Program-made: the position numbers and the translations under genes | DNA from: Nonomuraea rhodomycinica | GTDB lineage: Bacteria; Actinomycetota; Actinomycetes; Streptosporangiales; Streptosporangiaceae | NCBI RefSeq assembly: GCF_013363995.1 | Contig: NZ_JABWGO010000001.1 | Coordinates: 620,001 to 684,000, forward strand | Length of the DNA: 64,000 nucleotides | Direction: 5' to 3' | Part shown: piece by piece, positions 8,525 to 16,262 of the stretch | Position numbering within the stretch: position 1 is the stretch's first letter | How the letters are laid out: each line of letters begins with the position of its first letter | The notes under the pieces: generated by a model | Told to the model about the DNA's origin: nothing | The model's database searches: none | What the model saw: the letters and a program-made list of their open reading frames with translations, nothing else

Positions 8525-9481
8525 ATGGCCAGTACGCCGTCCCGCATGATCCGTTTGCTGTCCCTGCTGCAGACCTGCCGCGGCTGGCCGGGCCCCGAGC
8601 TGGCCGCCCGGCTGGGCGTCAGCCCGCGCACGCTGCGCCGCGACGTCGACCGGCTGCGCGAGCTCGGCTACCCGGTGCGGGCCGCCCCGGGCATGGGCGG
8701 CGGCTACCGGCTGGAGGCCGGCACGGCGCTGCCGCCACTGGTGCTCGACGACGAGGAGGCGGTCGCGATCGCCATCAGCCTGCGCACGGCCGCGGGCGGC
8801 ACGGTGGCCGGCATCGAGGAGACGTCGGTGCGCGCCCTGGCCAAACTGGAGCAGGTGCTGCCCGGACACCTGCGCCGCCGGGTGAGCGCGTTGCAGAGCT
8901 ACACAGTGCCGCTGGCCTCCCAGGGCCCGGCGGCCGACCCCGAGGCGCTGACCGTGATCGCCCAGGCCTGCCGTGACCGGGAGCGGCTGACGTTCGCCTA
9001 CCGCAGGCGCGACGGGCAGCACGGGACGCGGCTGGTGGAGCCGTACCGGCTGGTCCATCTGGCGCGCAAGTGGTACCTCGTGGCCTGGGACGTCGACCGC
9101 GACGACTGGCGGACCTTCCGCGCGGACCGGCTGGCCTCGCCGACGCCGGCCGGGCAGCGGTTCCGCCCCCGCGAGCTGCCCGCCCCCGACATCGCCCGCT
9201 ACGTCGCCGAGTCGGTGACCTCCTCGCTGGCCCGCCACCGGGCGGTGGTCACGCTGCACGCGCCGTTCGCCCGGGTGGCCGAGCGGCTGCGCCCGCAGGA
9301 CGGGGTGCTGACGGTGGTGGACGAGCACACGTGCCGGCTGCACACGGCGGCCGACTCGCTGCAGTGGCTGGCGCTCACGATCGGCATGTTCGACGTGGAC
9401 TTCGAGGTGCACGAGCCGCAGGAGCTGATCGCCTACATCCGCACCCTGACCACCCGCCTGTCCCGGGCGACCCCGGCCTAG
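8525..9481 (+). CDS. WYL-domain (YafY-type) transcriptional regulator
   Basis: 318 residues from ATG 8525; a TTG 42 bases upstream is less likely. No clear ribosome site precedes it, so it may be leaderless. An N-terminal HTH is seen in LAARLGVSPRTLRRDVDRL at about 22-40, with the wing GMGGGYRL. The WYL domain follows in the middle, with LTFAYRRRDG, EPYRLVHLARKWYLVAWD and FRADRL, and a C-terminal WCX extension. Such proteins sense nucleic-acid or small-ligand signals. Its target is unknown; the adjacent convergent ATP-grasp gene overlaps its stop by 3 bases. Confidence 0.9.
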   Translation: MASTPSRMIRLLSLLQTCRGWPGPELAARLGVSPRTLRRDVDRLRELGYPVRAAPGMGGGYRLEAGTALPPLVLDDEEAVAIAISLRTAAGGTVAGIEETSVRALAKLEQVLPGHLRRRVSALQSYTVPLASQGPAADPEALTVIAQACRDRERLTFAYRRRDGQHGTRLVEPYRLVHLARKWYLVAWDVDRDDWRTFRADRLASPTPAGQRFRPRELPAPDIARYVAESVTSSLARHRAVVTLHAPFARVAERLRPQDGVLTVVDEHTCRLHTAADSLQWLALTIGMFDVDFEVHEPQELIAYIRTLTTRLSRATPA

Positions 9482-10815
9482 CCGTCGAAGACCGGCAGCA
9501 TGGCCGGCTCCTCCTCGGCGAACAGGCCCAGCCGGCCGATCTCGGCCATGGTCTCCTCCGACACGGCGGCCCCCGCCACGTGCAGGTAGTAGTCGTAACC
9601 CGCGTGGACGAAGAAGCGGTCGCGGTTCTCCAGCACGCACCACCCCTTGCCGCGCAGCATGTCCCGCACGATCTCCAGCGCCCTGCCCAGCGGGACGGAC
9701 CGCCCCTCGCGCAGTCTCCTGCGCCGGCGGGTGTCCGGGCGGCGGATCCTGAGCCGGGCCACGCCGGCGTCGCGCGCCAGCAGCTCGACCGCCCGCAGGT
9801 AGGCGTTCTCCACCTCCTCGTACCGCTCGCGCGTCAGGCGCACGCCGTCGAAGACCTGCCCGATGTCGCTCATGCCGGTCCAGTCGTCGCCGCGGAAGCG
9901 CCCGCACGCGTCGCGCAGCGCGGGATCGTACTTGCTCAGCCGGAAGCCGTACGCCTTGGCGCGGAGCAGTGCCCGGATCAGGATCCCCGGGTCGGCCGTG
10001 ACGGGCCAGTCGCTCACCTGGCCGTCGCCGACCTCGACGACCCGCCACACGCCGTCCTCCCGCCGCGCGAGGTCGGTCGTCACGAACCGCTCCCCCAGGT
10101 CCCGTACGGCCTCCCGGACCGCCCGCAGGCCGGTGGGCCGCTCGACGGGCTCGCCCGCGTGGTCCGGGTGCGGCCCCGTGAACACCGGCGCCCCGTCCAC
10201 CCACCACACCCGCACCTCCGGGCCGGTGAACCGCTCGAACCCCCGGATGACCAGCCCTCCCACCAGGTCCGCGCCCTGGAGCTCGACGAAGCGGCGGGCG
10301 ACCCGTCCCAGCGATGCCGGGTCGGTCGCGTAGCACGCCTCCAGCCACTCGTGCTTGCGCGACTTCACGAAGTCCTTGACCACGAAGCCGTCGTCGCTCA
10401 GGCCGCGCGCCAGCCGGGCCAGCCGCTCGCCGTCCGGCGCGCTCTCCCCGGGCGCCATGCGCACCACGCCCGTGGGCGGCGTCAGGTGATAGAAGCGGCC
10501 GAGCCAGCCGGGCAGCTCGTGGGCGCGCCGGTAGCCGGTGGCGTCGGTGAGCAGCACGCCTCCCCGCTCGGCCAGGGCCTCCTGCAGCCGCTCGTACCGG
10601 TCGGCGGTGAGCATCCATCCGCGGTACCAGTACCGGCCGTATCCCCGCGGCACCCGGGACACAGCCTCCTCCGCCCGTCCCGCCACCAGCGCGTCGTGGT
10701 CCACGAGCGCCACGGGCGCGCCGCGCTCGCGCGCGGCGTCCGCCTCGGCGGCGAAGTGCGGATCGACCCGGCGCGGGCGGAGCGGGTCGGCGCAGAACAG
10801 GAACCCCACACGCAT
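9478..10815 (-). CDS. R2K-clade-like ATP-grasp protein with an unrecognised C-terminal domain
   Basis: 445 residues, no signal or membrane segment. The N-terminal 300 or so residues look like the ATP-grasp/DUF4343 (R2K) group: VVKDFVKSRKHEW for the ATP-binding lysines and WRVVEVGDGQVSDWP for the metal/acid site. Members are thought to ligate amino groups to carboxylates, perhaps modifying peptides or proteins; the substrate is unknown. From about residue 310 a separate domain of 130 residues begins (IGQVFDGVRLTRERYEEVENAYL) and ends with GWCVLENRDRFFVHAGYDYYLHV. I cannot name it; its length and aromatic end recall small immunity-like proteins. The gene shares a 95-base divergent gap with a cold-shock gene. 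Confidence 0.65.
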   Translation of the reverse strand: MRVGFLFCADPLRPRRVDPHFAAEADAARERGAPVALVDHDALVAGRAEEAVSRVPRGYGRYWYRGWMLTADRYERLQEALAERGGVLLTDATGYRRAHELPGWLGRFYHLTPPTGVVRMAPGESAPDGERLARLARGLSDDGFVVKDFVKSRKHEWLEACYATDPASLGRVARRFVELQGADLVGGLVIRGFERFTGPEVRVWWVDGAPVFTGPHPDHAGEPVERPTGLRAVREAVRDLGERFVTTDLARREDGVWRVVEVGDGQVSDWPVTADPGILIRALLRAKAYGFRLSKYDPALRDACGRFRGDDWTGMSDIGQVFDGVRLTRERYEEVENAYLRAVELLARDAGVARLRIRRPDTRRRRRLREGRSVPLGRALEIVRDMLRGKGWCVLENRDRFFVHAGYDYYLHVAGAAVSEETMAEIGRLGLFAEEEPAMLPVFDG

Positions 10816-10910
10816 GATCGCGACTGTACGTCCGGCGCTCCGCGTCGTTCACCCGGTTATTCGCCGTAAATGGCTGGCGCCCGATCCTCCGGGTTTGCCA
10901 AGGTGAGGCC

Positions 10911-11129
10911 ATGACACGAGGAATCGTGAAGTTCTGGAAGGCCGAGAAGGGCTGGGGCGCGATCTCCTCCGCCGCCCTGCCGCCGGGCCGCGACGCCTTC
11001 GGCCACGTCAGCGAGGTCGTCGCCACCGGCTACCGGACGCTGGAGGAGGGGGACGAGGTCGAGTTCGACCTGGTCGAGCAGAAGCAGGACAGCTTCGACT
11101 ACGTGGCCCTCGACATCCGCAAGCTGTGA
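10911..11129 (+). CDS. Cold-shock-domain nucleic-acid-binding protein, divergent
   Basis: 72 residues. The cold-shock fold is seen in GIVKFWKAEKGWGAISS, where KGWGAI stands for the RNP1-like KGFGFI, then DAFGHVSEV and a C-terminal strand. It lacks the standard RNP2 VFVH, having AFGH. It is an RNA/DNA-binding chaperone or antiterminator by family. The RBS AAGGTGAGG stands just before ATG 10911. Standard CspA paralogues are more conserved, so this is a specialised member. Confidence 0.85.
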   Translation: MTRGIVKFWKAEKGWGAISSAALPPGRDAFGHVSEVVATGYRTLEEGDEVEFDLVEQKQDSFDYVALDIRKL

Positions 11130-11156
11130 CACGCCCGCGCCGGTGCCCGGGACTGT

Positions 11157-11828
11157 TCAGGTGGCGGGTTCCTCGCCCTCGACGAGCCGTGAGGCGGGCC
11201 GGCCGGCCGGCAGCAGCGAGTACGCCCCGAGCAGCCAGTCCGCCAGCAGGTCGCGCTCGATCACGATGAGCGGCTCCCTGGCGCCCAGCGCCTCCTGCCG
11301 GGCCTGCCGGGTGAGGCGGCCGGAGGTGACCAGGACGCCGGTGTGACCGGCGAAGGTGTTGGCGAGCGCGCCGAGGAAGTCGCGCACCTCGGGCGCGCCG
11401 ACCGACTTGCTGTAGCGCTTGCACTGGACGGCGTACCGCCCGTGGCCGGGGGCGACGGCCGTGATGTCCACGCCGCCGTCGCCGCGGCCGCCCCGCTCCC
11501 GTACCTGGCGGAACCCGTCGGCGCTCATGCGCTCGGCGACCAGGTGCTCAAACTGGGTCCCGGTCATCCGGTCCACCTTCTCCAGCTGGGCGTTCCCGGC
11601 CAGGAAGCGTAACCGGGCCGCCTGGATGGCGCGGTGGCGCAGCACGAGACCGCCCACGACCAGGACGACCGCCAGGCAGGCGATCACCGCCGCCCAGGCC
11701 GGGTGGGCGCGCACGAACTCCGTCACGAGCGCCCCCACGGCCAGCACGCCGACGAGCGCCAGGAACCACCGGTCGCCGTTGCCCCGCGACGCGCGCCGGC
11801 CCTTCCCACGTCCGGATCCCCTCGCCAT
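11157..11828 (-). CDS. Membrane-anchored Mrr-type restriction endonuclease-like protein
   Basis: 223 residues. A basic N-terminus is followed by two hydrophobic helices at about 22-38 and 45-63. The rest is an Mrr_cat PD-(D/E)XK nuclease domain: MTGTQFEHLVAERM, GGRGDGGVDITAV and YAVQCKRYSKSVGAPEVRDF. The catalytic Asp is in GVDI and the Q-x-K pair in QCKRY. It probably cuts DNA at the cytoplasmic side of the membrane; Mrr-type enzymes act on modified or foreign DNA. No methylase is adjacent. ATG 11828 has AGGAGGG upstream. Function in defence is inferred from family only. Confidence 0.8.
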   Translation of the reverse strand: MARGSGRGKGRRASRGNGDRWFLALVGVLAVGALVTEFVRAHPAWAAVIACLAVVLVVGGLVLRHRAIQAARLRFLAGNAQLEKVDRMTGTQFEHLVAERMSADGFRQVRERGGRGDGGVDITAVAPGHGRYAVQCKRYSKSVGAPEVRDFLGALANTFAGHTGVLVTSGRLTRQARQEALGAREPLIVIERDLLADWLLGAYSLLPAGRPASRLVEGEEPAT

Positions 11829-11991
11829 GAGTCCCTCCTGTCCTCGACGGGCGGACGGTGTCAGGGTGAGTGTGAGCCGCGGGTACGACAGAATCGCGGA
11901 CCCAGCGGCAGGACTCCGGAGAAGGGCGCGTCGGCCACGAGGGCGAACCCGACGCAGCCGGCGCGCCCCGGCGGGGACCGCGAAGAGGAGT

Positions 11992-12588
11992 TCAGGCGCG
12001 GCGCCAGCGCCGGGCCGCCTCGGCCCAGGCGGCGTCCCACGCCGCGTACCGTCTCCGGTCGAGCAGGCACCTGAGTCCCCGGAAGGCCGAGAGCGACACC
12101 GCCGCGCCTCCCGCCAGCATCAGCAGGGCCGCCGTGACGGCGTCGAACACCGTCTCCCCGTGGCGCCGCGGCGGCGGGGCCGGCTCGCCGCGGGCGTCCA
12201 CCCACACGGACACCCGCGTGCCCGCCCTGGCCCCGGCCGGCGCGGTGACCGGTCCGGTCATCGGCTTGCCCGCCGGGCCGGTCCAGCGGGCCACCGCCTC
12301 GACCTTCGCCCCCGGGCTCACGTGCTCGTCGGCGAGCGTGGTGGGCGCGTCCCGTACGAGCGTCGCCGTCACGGCCCGGCGGGCGCCCGCCCCCGCCCGC
12401 TCGGACCGCGTCCCGTTCTCGTAGGCCATCCGTCCCACGACGACCGCGGGCCAGACGCTGAGCAGCAGCAGGGCCAGCGCCACCATCACGCCCACCGCCT
12501 CCAGCCGGTCGGTGCGGCGGCGCACCGGATTGCGGTCGGGGCGGTACAGGCGCACGCGCAGCACCACCCACCGGATCATGTCCCCCAT
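11992..12588 (-). CDS. Rv1733c-like two-helix membrane protein
   Basis: 198 residues from ATG 12588; the open frame continues upstream but MGDMIRWVVLRVRLYRPDRN is the usual family start. Two hydrophobic helices (VGVMVALALLLLSVWPAVVV and FDAVTAALLMLAGGAAV) flank an extracytoplasmic loop of about 100 residues with RVSVWVDARGEP. This arrangement matches mycobacterial Rv1733c and its many actinomycete homologues, whose function is unknown. It is monocistronic as far as can be seen. Confidence 0.7.
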   Translation of the reverse strand: MGDMIRWVVLRVRLYRPDRNPVRRRTDRLEAVGVMVALALLLLSVWPAVVVGRMAYENGTRSERAGAGARRAVTATLVRDAPTTLADEHVSPGAKVEAVARWTGPAGKPMTGPVTAPAGARAGTRVSVWVDARGEPAPPPRRHGETVFDAVTAALLMLAGGAAVSLSAFRGLRCLLDRRRYAAWDAAWAEAARRWRRA

Positions 12589-12919
12589 CGCGCACCCCCG
12601 CCGCCGCTCGTTCAGGCCTCGCGGGCCACCCGTACCAGCGCCACCGCCTCCGGCCCGCCGCCTCGCGGTCCGGCCCCACCGGTCCTGGTCCCAGCCTCGC
12701 GCGCCTCTTCGTCCAGCCTCGCGGCGGGGGCCGGGGGCCCGGCAGGGCCATACGGCATCGCGACCCGGGACCTTGGCCCCACCGCCCCCGCACGACGCGG
12801 CTCCCCGGCTGCGCCCGGGTCGGGGCCCCGCCCGGCCAGGCACTTCGCGAAAAGGTGGATATCATCACTGAAGGGACGGTTCCCGCCGAGAGCCGGATGT
12901 TCGAGAGGGGACGGCGGTC
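12589..12919. other. Gap without a supportable gene
   Basis: About 330 bases between two divergent genes. Open frames on both strands are GC-driven and show no family features. The last part is A/T-richer (around 12848-12875) and probably contains the promoter for the gene at 12920. Confidence 0.5.
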
Positions 12920-13198
12920 GTGACACCCGACGACGCCGAGACCGAGTTCCGGGCTGCCGCGGCACGCCTGGCGCAGGTCATGCGCCACCATCCGCCCGCC
13001 CTGACACCGCTGATCGAGTCCGTACGGCACCTGGCGGCCCTGCTGGCGGCGGACGCCGAGGTGGACCACCTGGAGGACGCGGCCCTGACCGTGATCGACA
13101 CCTGCGACCGGTCCGGCCTGGAGTTCTCCGACCCGGCCGTCCTGGCGGCGATGGAACGCCTCCGGGAGGCGGCGACCGACCTGGACCGCAGCACGTGA
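12920..13198 (+). CDS. Small helical protein of unknown function
   Basis: 92 residues, mostly predicted alpha-helical and acidic, with no signal or membrane segment: EFRAAAARLAQVM, LIESVRHLAALLAADAEV and AAMERLREAATDLD. GTG 12920 is preceded by GAGAGGGG about 8 bases upstream, a good ribosome site, and codon bias is that of a real gene. I do not recognise the family. The stop codon lies in the first copy of a 14-bp tandem repeat. Confidence 0.6.
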   Translation: MTPDDAETEFRAAAARLAQVMRHHPPALTPLIESVRHLAALLAADAEVDHLEDAALTVIDTCDRSGLEFSDPAVLAAMERLREAATDLDRST

Positions 13199-13226
13199 AC
13201 CGCGGCACGTGAACCGCGGCACGTGC
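13185..13226 (+). repeat. Three tandem 14-bp units at a gene end
   Basis: ACCGCRGCACGTGA is repeated three times; the third copy ends in C. The first copy includes the TGA stop of the preceding gene, so the stop-containing segment was duplicated. Confidence 0.85.
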
Positions 13227-13355
13227 ACCCGCGCGCCGGCACTCCCCTGACCGTGGGAGGCCGCCCGTGACGAGAGTGCGCACGGGACTTTGGACGCGAG
13301 GACGGCCCCGACAGTTCTGGGAATCGGGCGTGGTTCTTCGCACATCCGTACAACC

Positions 13356-13386
13356 TTGACCGTGCCGGGCGTGCTCGTCCTAGGAT
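13356..13386 (+). promoter_or_regulatory. Promoter of the secreted protein gene, leaderless
   Basis: TTGACC (13356-13361) and TAGGAT (13381-13386) are 19 bases apart. Transcription would begin at about 13393-13395, at or next to the GTG start codon, which indicates a leaderless message and fixes the start. Confidence 0.55.
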
Positions 13387-13394
13387 CAGCGCCC

Positions 13395-13922
13395 GTGATC
13401 ATGACTCTCGCGCTCAGCGCCTCCCTCGCCCTCACCGGTTCGCCCGCTCACGCCGCCACCAAACCGGTGACGTTCCAGGGGTTCACCCTCCAGGTCCCGG
13501 CGCAGTGGAAGACCAAGAAGGAGGGCGTCAACCTGCGCGTCATCACCGGCGCCTGCTCCGCTCAGGCCGCCGAGTGCCCGGGCTTCCTGCTGGGCGGCCC
13601 CCAGGCGGTCAAGCACGCCTCCGAGGGCAACGCGTACCGGCCCGACCAGCCCTACCACCCCAGCAGCGGCGTGACCGAGTGCGTCCCGGCGAAGAAGTAC
13701 AACAGCGGGCAGGCCACGCGCGTCAGGACCGCGAAGGCGGCGTTCGGGACCGGGCAGCGGGCTCAGTTCACCGAGTGGAAGGTGTCGTGCGACGGCAGCA
13801 AGACCAACGTCGCCTCCTACACCCAGCGCGTCTGGTACGTGCAGGCCAAGAAGGTGATCGTCGTCGACCACTGGAAGACGCCGGGCCTGGACGCCATCCT
13901 CGGCAAGGCCGTGTGGAAGTAG
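13395..13922 (+). CDS. Secreted protein of unknown function
   Basis: 175 residues from GTG 13395 (ATG 13401 is two codons later). The N-terminus is a signal peptide with hydrophobic core TLALSASLALTG and cleavage after PAHA. The mature part of about 155 residues has four cysteines (GACS, ECPG, TECV, VSCDG), suitable for two disulfides, and a beta-rich pattern ending in VWYVQAKKVIVVDHW. No catalytic motif is visible. A longer open frame begins at 13290 but would run through the promoter. It converges on the transducer gene across a terminator hairpin. Confidence 0.7.
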   Translation: MIMTLALSASLALTGSPAHAATKPVTFQGFTLQVPAQWKTKKEGVNLRVITGACSAQAAECPGFLLGGPQAVKHASEGNAYRPDQPYHPSSGVTECVPAKKYNSGQATRVRTAKAAFGTGQRAQFTEWKVSCDGSKTNVASYTQRVWYVQAKKVIVVDHWKTPGLDAILGKAVWK

Positions 13923-13939
13923 CCGCCTTCCCGACGGCC

Positions 13940-13961
13940 GGCCATCGCCCTGGCGATGGCC
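13940..13961. terminator. Bidirectional terminator hairpin
   Basis: GGCCATCGC (13940-13948) pairs with GCGATGGCC (13953-13961) around a 4-base loop, between two convergent genes. No T-tract is present, as is common in high-GC actinomycetes. Confidence 0.6.
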
Positions 13962-13973
13962 GCGCGCCGGCGG

Positions 13974-14294
13974 TCAGGCCGCCGACCGCCGCGCCTGCGG
14001 CGCGTCCTGGTCCGCCGGGTGCTGCACGAGCACCGGCACGTCCGACAGCACCACCACGCCGTACGGCACGCGCCGGCCCGGAAGGCCGGAACCGGCCAGC
14101 TCCTCCAGCGTCGCGAACCGCGCGCGCCGCGGAGGAACGACCACGCGGAACGGCCCGAGCGGCCGGCCGCCCTCCGCGCAGAACGTCAGCTCGACGTGGG
14201 CGTTCCCGGCGCCGGCGTTGAACAGGACGAGCCGGTCGCCGGGCATGCACCCGTCGGCGATCGCCATCTTCCACTTCCCCACCACGGTGCTCAT
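13974..14294 (-). CDS. Sensory-rhodopsin-transducer (ASRT) family protein
   Basis: 106 residues from ATG 14294. The order VGKWKMAIADGCMPG, LVLFNAGAGNAHVELTF, PLGPFRVVVPPRRARF and VVLSDVPVLVQHPADQ matches the Anabaena sensory rhodopsin transducer family, a small all-beta, cytoplasmic, oligomeric protein. In Anabaena it partners a rhodopsin. No rhodopsin gene is in the window, and most bacterial homologues also lack one; a ligand-binding or gene-regulatory role has been proposed for the family. A TTGTCGGGGTA stretch upstream might be promoter. Function here is open. Confidence 0.78.
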   Translation of the reverse strand: MSTVVGKWKMAIADGCMPGDRLVLFNAGAGNAHVELTFCAEGGRPLGPFRVVVPPRRARFATLEELAGSGLPGRRVPYGVVVLSDVPVLVQHPADQDAPQARRSAA

Positions 14295-14914
14295 GCGTGA
14301 CTCCTGTCTCAGGGGGCGACATCGTCCCGCTACCCCGACAAAGTGCGAAATATCATGCGGGAGGCGGGCAGACCGAAGCCGCACAGCGGCAGTACGCGCG
14401 TGGTCTCGTGGACGGGCGCGCCGGCACCGTGATCCCGGCTCGTCGCACGAGCGACCCCGATCATCACTGACTGGTGGATGAACCACAGGGAGCGGTACAG
14501 GCCGCTCCGCCGCAGCGTCCTCGTAGGCGAGGTCGCAGTCGGCCAGGGTCTGGCAGGGCCCTGGAGGTACCGGTCCGGTGTCGGCCGGCCCCCGGCGGCC
14601 ACGGCCGCGCCGGCCCGGGTCGCGGCGAAGGCGGGTGAACGCCAGCACCTCAAGCCGCGCGAGCGCCGCAGGCTGCGTGACGTCCACTGGTCGGTCCCAT
14701 GGTGGGCCGCGCTCATGAGCGTCCTCGCCGGGCTCCTGTCCGTTCCCGTCGTGGTATGTCCGCAACGCGAACTCTCAGCGGGCCTACGTCCACGTCCTGC
14801 AGCGCCCTGCCTGACGATGTCGCCGTTCCCACCTACCCGGGCTCCGTCAGGGGGCTCCGGCGCGGGATCACGCCCTGCACCTGATCGAGCGCACGTATCC
14901 GTCCTGCGGCGTGC
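14295..14914. other. 620-base gap, possible gene remnant
   Basis: Overlapping open frames exist on both strands (for example 14478-14993 plus and 14330-14716 minus), but none has recognisable domains, a convincing ribosome site or steady third-position GC bias. The compositional texture is less regular than in neighbouring genes. It may be a decayed gene. An A/T-richer patch at 14337-14360 may carry the promoter of the transducer gene. Confidence 0.45.
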
Positions 14915-16123
14915 TCACTTCACCGGCAGGCCCGTCACCGCGCGGCCGATGATGAGCCGCTGGATCTCCGACGTCCCCTCGAAGATGGTGTAGATCTTGG
15001 CGTCGCGGTGGAAGCGCTCCACCGGGTGCTCCCGCGTGTACCCCGCTCCGCCGAGGATCTGGATGGCCTGCTCCGTCACCCACACCGCCGTCTCCCCGGC
15101 GACCAGCTTCGACATCGAGCCCTCCGCCTGCTCGAAGCGCTTGCCGTTGCGGGCCATCCAGGCGGCGCGCCAGGTGAGCAGGCGGGCGGTGTCCACCCGG
15201 GTCGCCATCTCCGCCAGCAGGAACGCGATGGCCTGGTTCTCGCCGATCCGGCGGCCGAACTGCTCGCGTTCGCGGGCGTAGTCGCGGGCGTACTCGAAGG
15301 CGGCGCGGGCGATGCCGACCGCCATCGCGGCCACCGACGGGCGGGTCGTCTCGAACGTGCGCATCGCCGCCTGCTCGCCGGCGCGCTCCCCGGCGCGGAC
15401 GCGGGCCAGCCGGGCGTCGAGCTTCTCCTTGCCGCCCAGCAGGCACGAGCCGGGCACGCGGACGCCGTCGAGCACCACCTCGGCCGTGTGGGAGGCGCGG
15501 ATGCCGTGCTTCCTGAACTTCTGTCCCATGGACAGGCCGGGCGTGCCCGGCGGGACCACGAAGGTGGCCTGGCCACGGGTGCCGAGCTCGGGGTCCACCG
15601 AGGCGACCACCACGTGCACCTCGGCGATGCCGCCGTTGGTGGCCCACGTCTTGACGCCGTCGAGCACCCAGTCGCCCCGGTCGTACACGGCGCGGGTGCG
15701 GATGGCGCCGACGTCGGAGCCGGCGTCGGGCTCGGAGGCGCAGAAGGCGCCCAGCTTGACGTCGTCGGGCGTGCCGAACATCTGCGGCAGCCACTCGCCC
15801 ATCTGCTCGGGCGTGCCGTTGGCGGCCAGCGCCGCGGCGGCCAGGCCCGTGCCGACGATGGACAGGCCGATGCCGGCGTCGCCCCAGAAGATCTCCTCGA
15901 ACGCCACGGGCAGCGCCAGCCCGCTCTCCTCGAACCACTGCGTGGAGAAGAAGTCGAGGGAGTACAGCCCGATCTTGGCGGCCTCCTGGATGATCGGCCA
16001 GGGGGTCTCCTCGCGTTCGTCCCACTCGGCTCCGGCGGGACGGATGACGTCGCGGGCGAACGCGCGCACCCAGTCGCGCACCTCGATGACGTCGTCGCCG
16101 AGCTCCAGACCGAACCCGCTCAT
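14915..16123 (-). CDS. Acyl-CoA dehydrogenase
   Basis: 402 residues from ATG 16123, with AGGGAG about 8 bases upstream. Family signatures are clear: GAFCASEPDAGSDVGAIRTRA for FAD/substrate binding, GVKTWATNGG, RMAVGIARAAFEYARDYA-like helix, REQFGRRIGENQAIAF and the C-terminal QILGGAGYTREHPVERFHRDAK, IFEGTSEIQRLIIGR. It oxidises an acyl-CoA to the enoyl-CoA, passing electrons to ETF. Chain length cannot be read from sequence. It stands alone, without beta-oxidation partners next to it, and has two palindromic operators upstream. Confidence 0.93.
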   Translation of the reverse strand: MSGFGLELGDDVIEVRDWVRAFARDVIRPAGAEWDEREETPWPIIQEAAKIGLYSLDFFSTQWFEESGLALPVAFEEIFWGDAGIGLSIVGTGLAAAALAANGTPEQMGEWLPQMFGTPDDVKLGAFCASEPDAGSDVGAIRTRAVYDRGDWVLDGVKTWATNGGIAEVHVVVASVDPELGTRGQATFVVPPGTPGLSMGQKFRKHGIRASHTAEVVLDGVRVPGSCLLGGKEKLDARLARVRAGERAGEQAAMRTFETTRPSVAAMAVGIARAAFEYARDYAREREQFGRRIGENQAIAFLLAEMATRVDTARLLTWRAAWMARNGKRFEQAEGSMSKLVAGETAVWVTEQAIQILGGAGYTREHPVERFHRDAKIYTIFEGTSEIQRLIIGRAVTGLPVK

Positions 16124-16181
16124 ACACGCTCCCTGAGAAGAGACCCGCCCTGAGGTACCCGAGAGGAGGCCGGGCCACACC

Positions 16182-16227
16182 CTACCGGCGGGTAGCCCAT
16201 CCGGGCCAGAACCCTACCGGCCAGTAG
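16182..16227 (-). promoter_or_regulatory. Two tandem palindromic operators before the acyl-CoA dehydrogenase gene
   Basis: CTACCGGCGGGTAG (16182-16195) and CTACCGGCCAGTAG (16214-16227) are each 14-bp palindromes with one mismatched pair. They begin exactly 32 bases apart, about three DNA turns. Such sites suit a TetR-family regulator of fatty-acid degradation binding the same DNA face twice. The regulator is not in the window. Confidence 0.6.
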
Positions 16228-16262
16228 GCGCTGCGGCCAGAGCCTCTGGCGGCCACGGGCTC

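Noticed and set aside
9478..11828. A complete defence island (ATP-grasp, cold-shock-like protein, Mrr)
   Set aside because: The genes are on different strands with separate promoters, and no methylase, toxin pair or mobility gene is present; a joint system is not supported by this window alone.
14478..14993. 171-codon plus-strand ORF in the 14.3-14.9 kb gap
   Set aside because: No ribosome site, no domain, and it overlaps the acyl-CoA dehydrogenase gene end; listed only as a possible remnant region.
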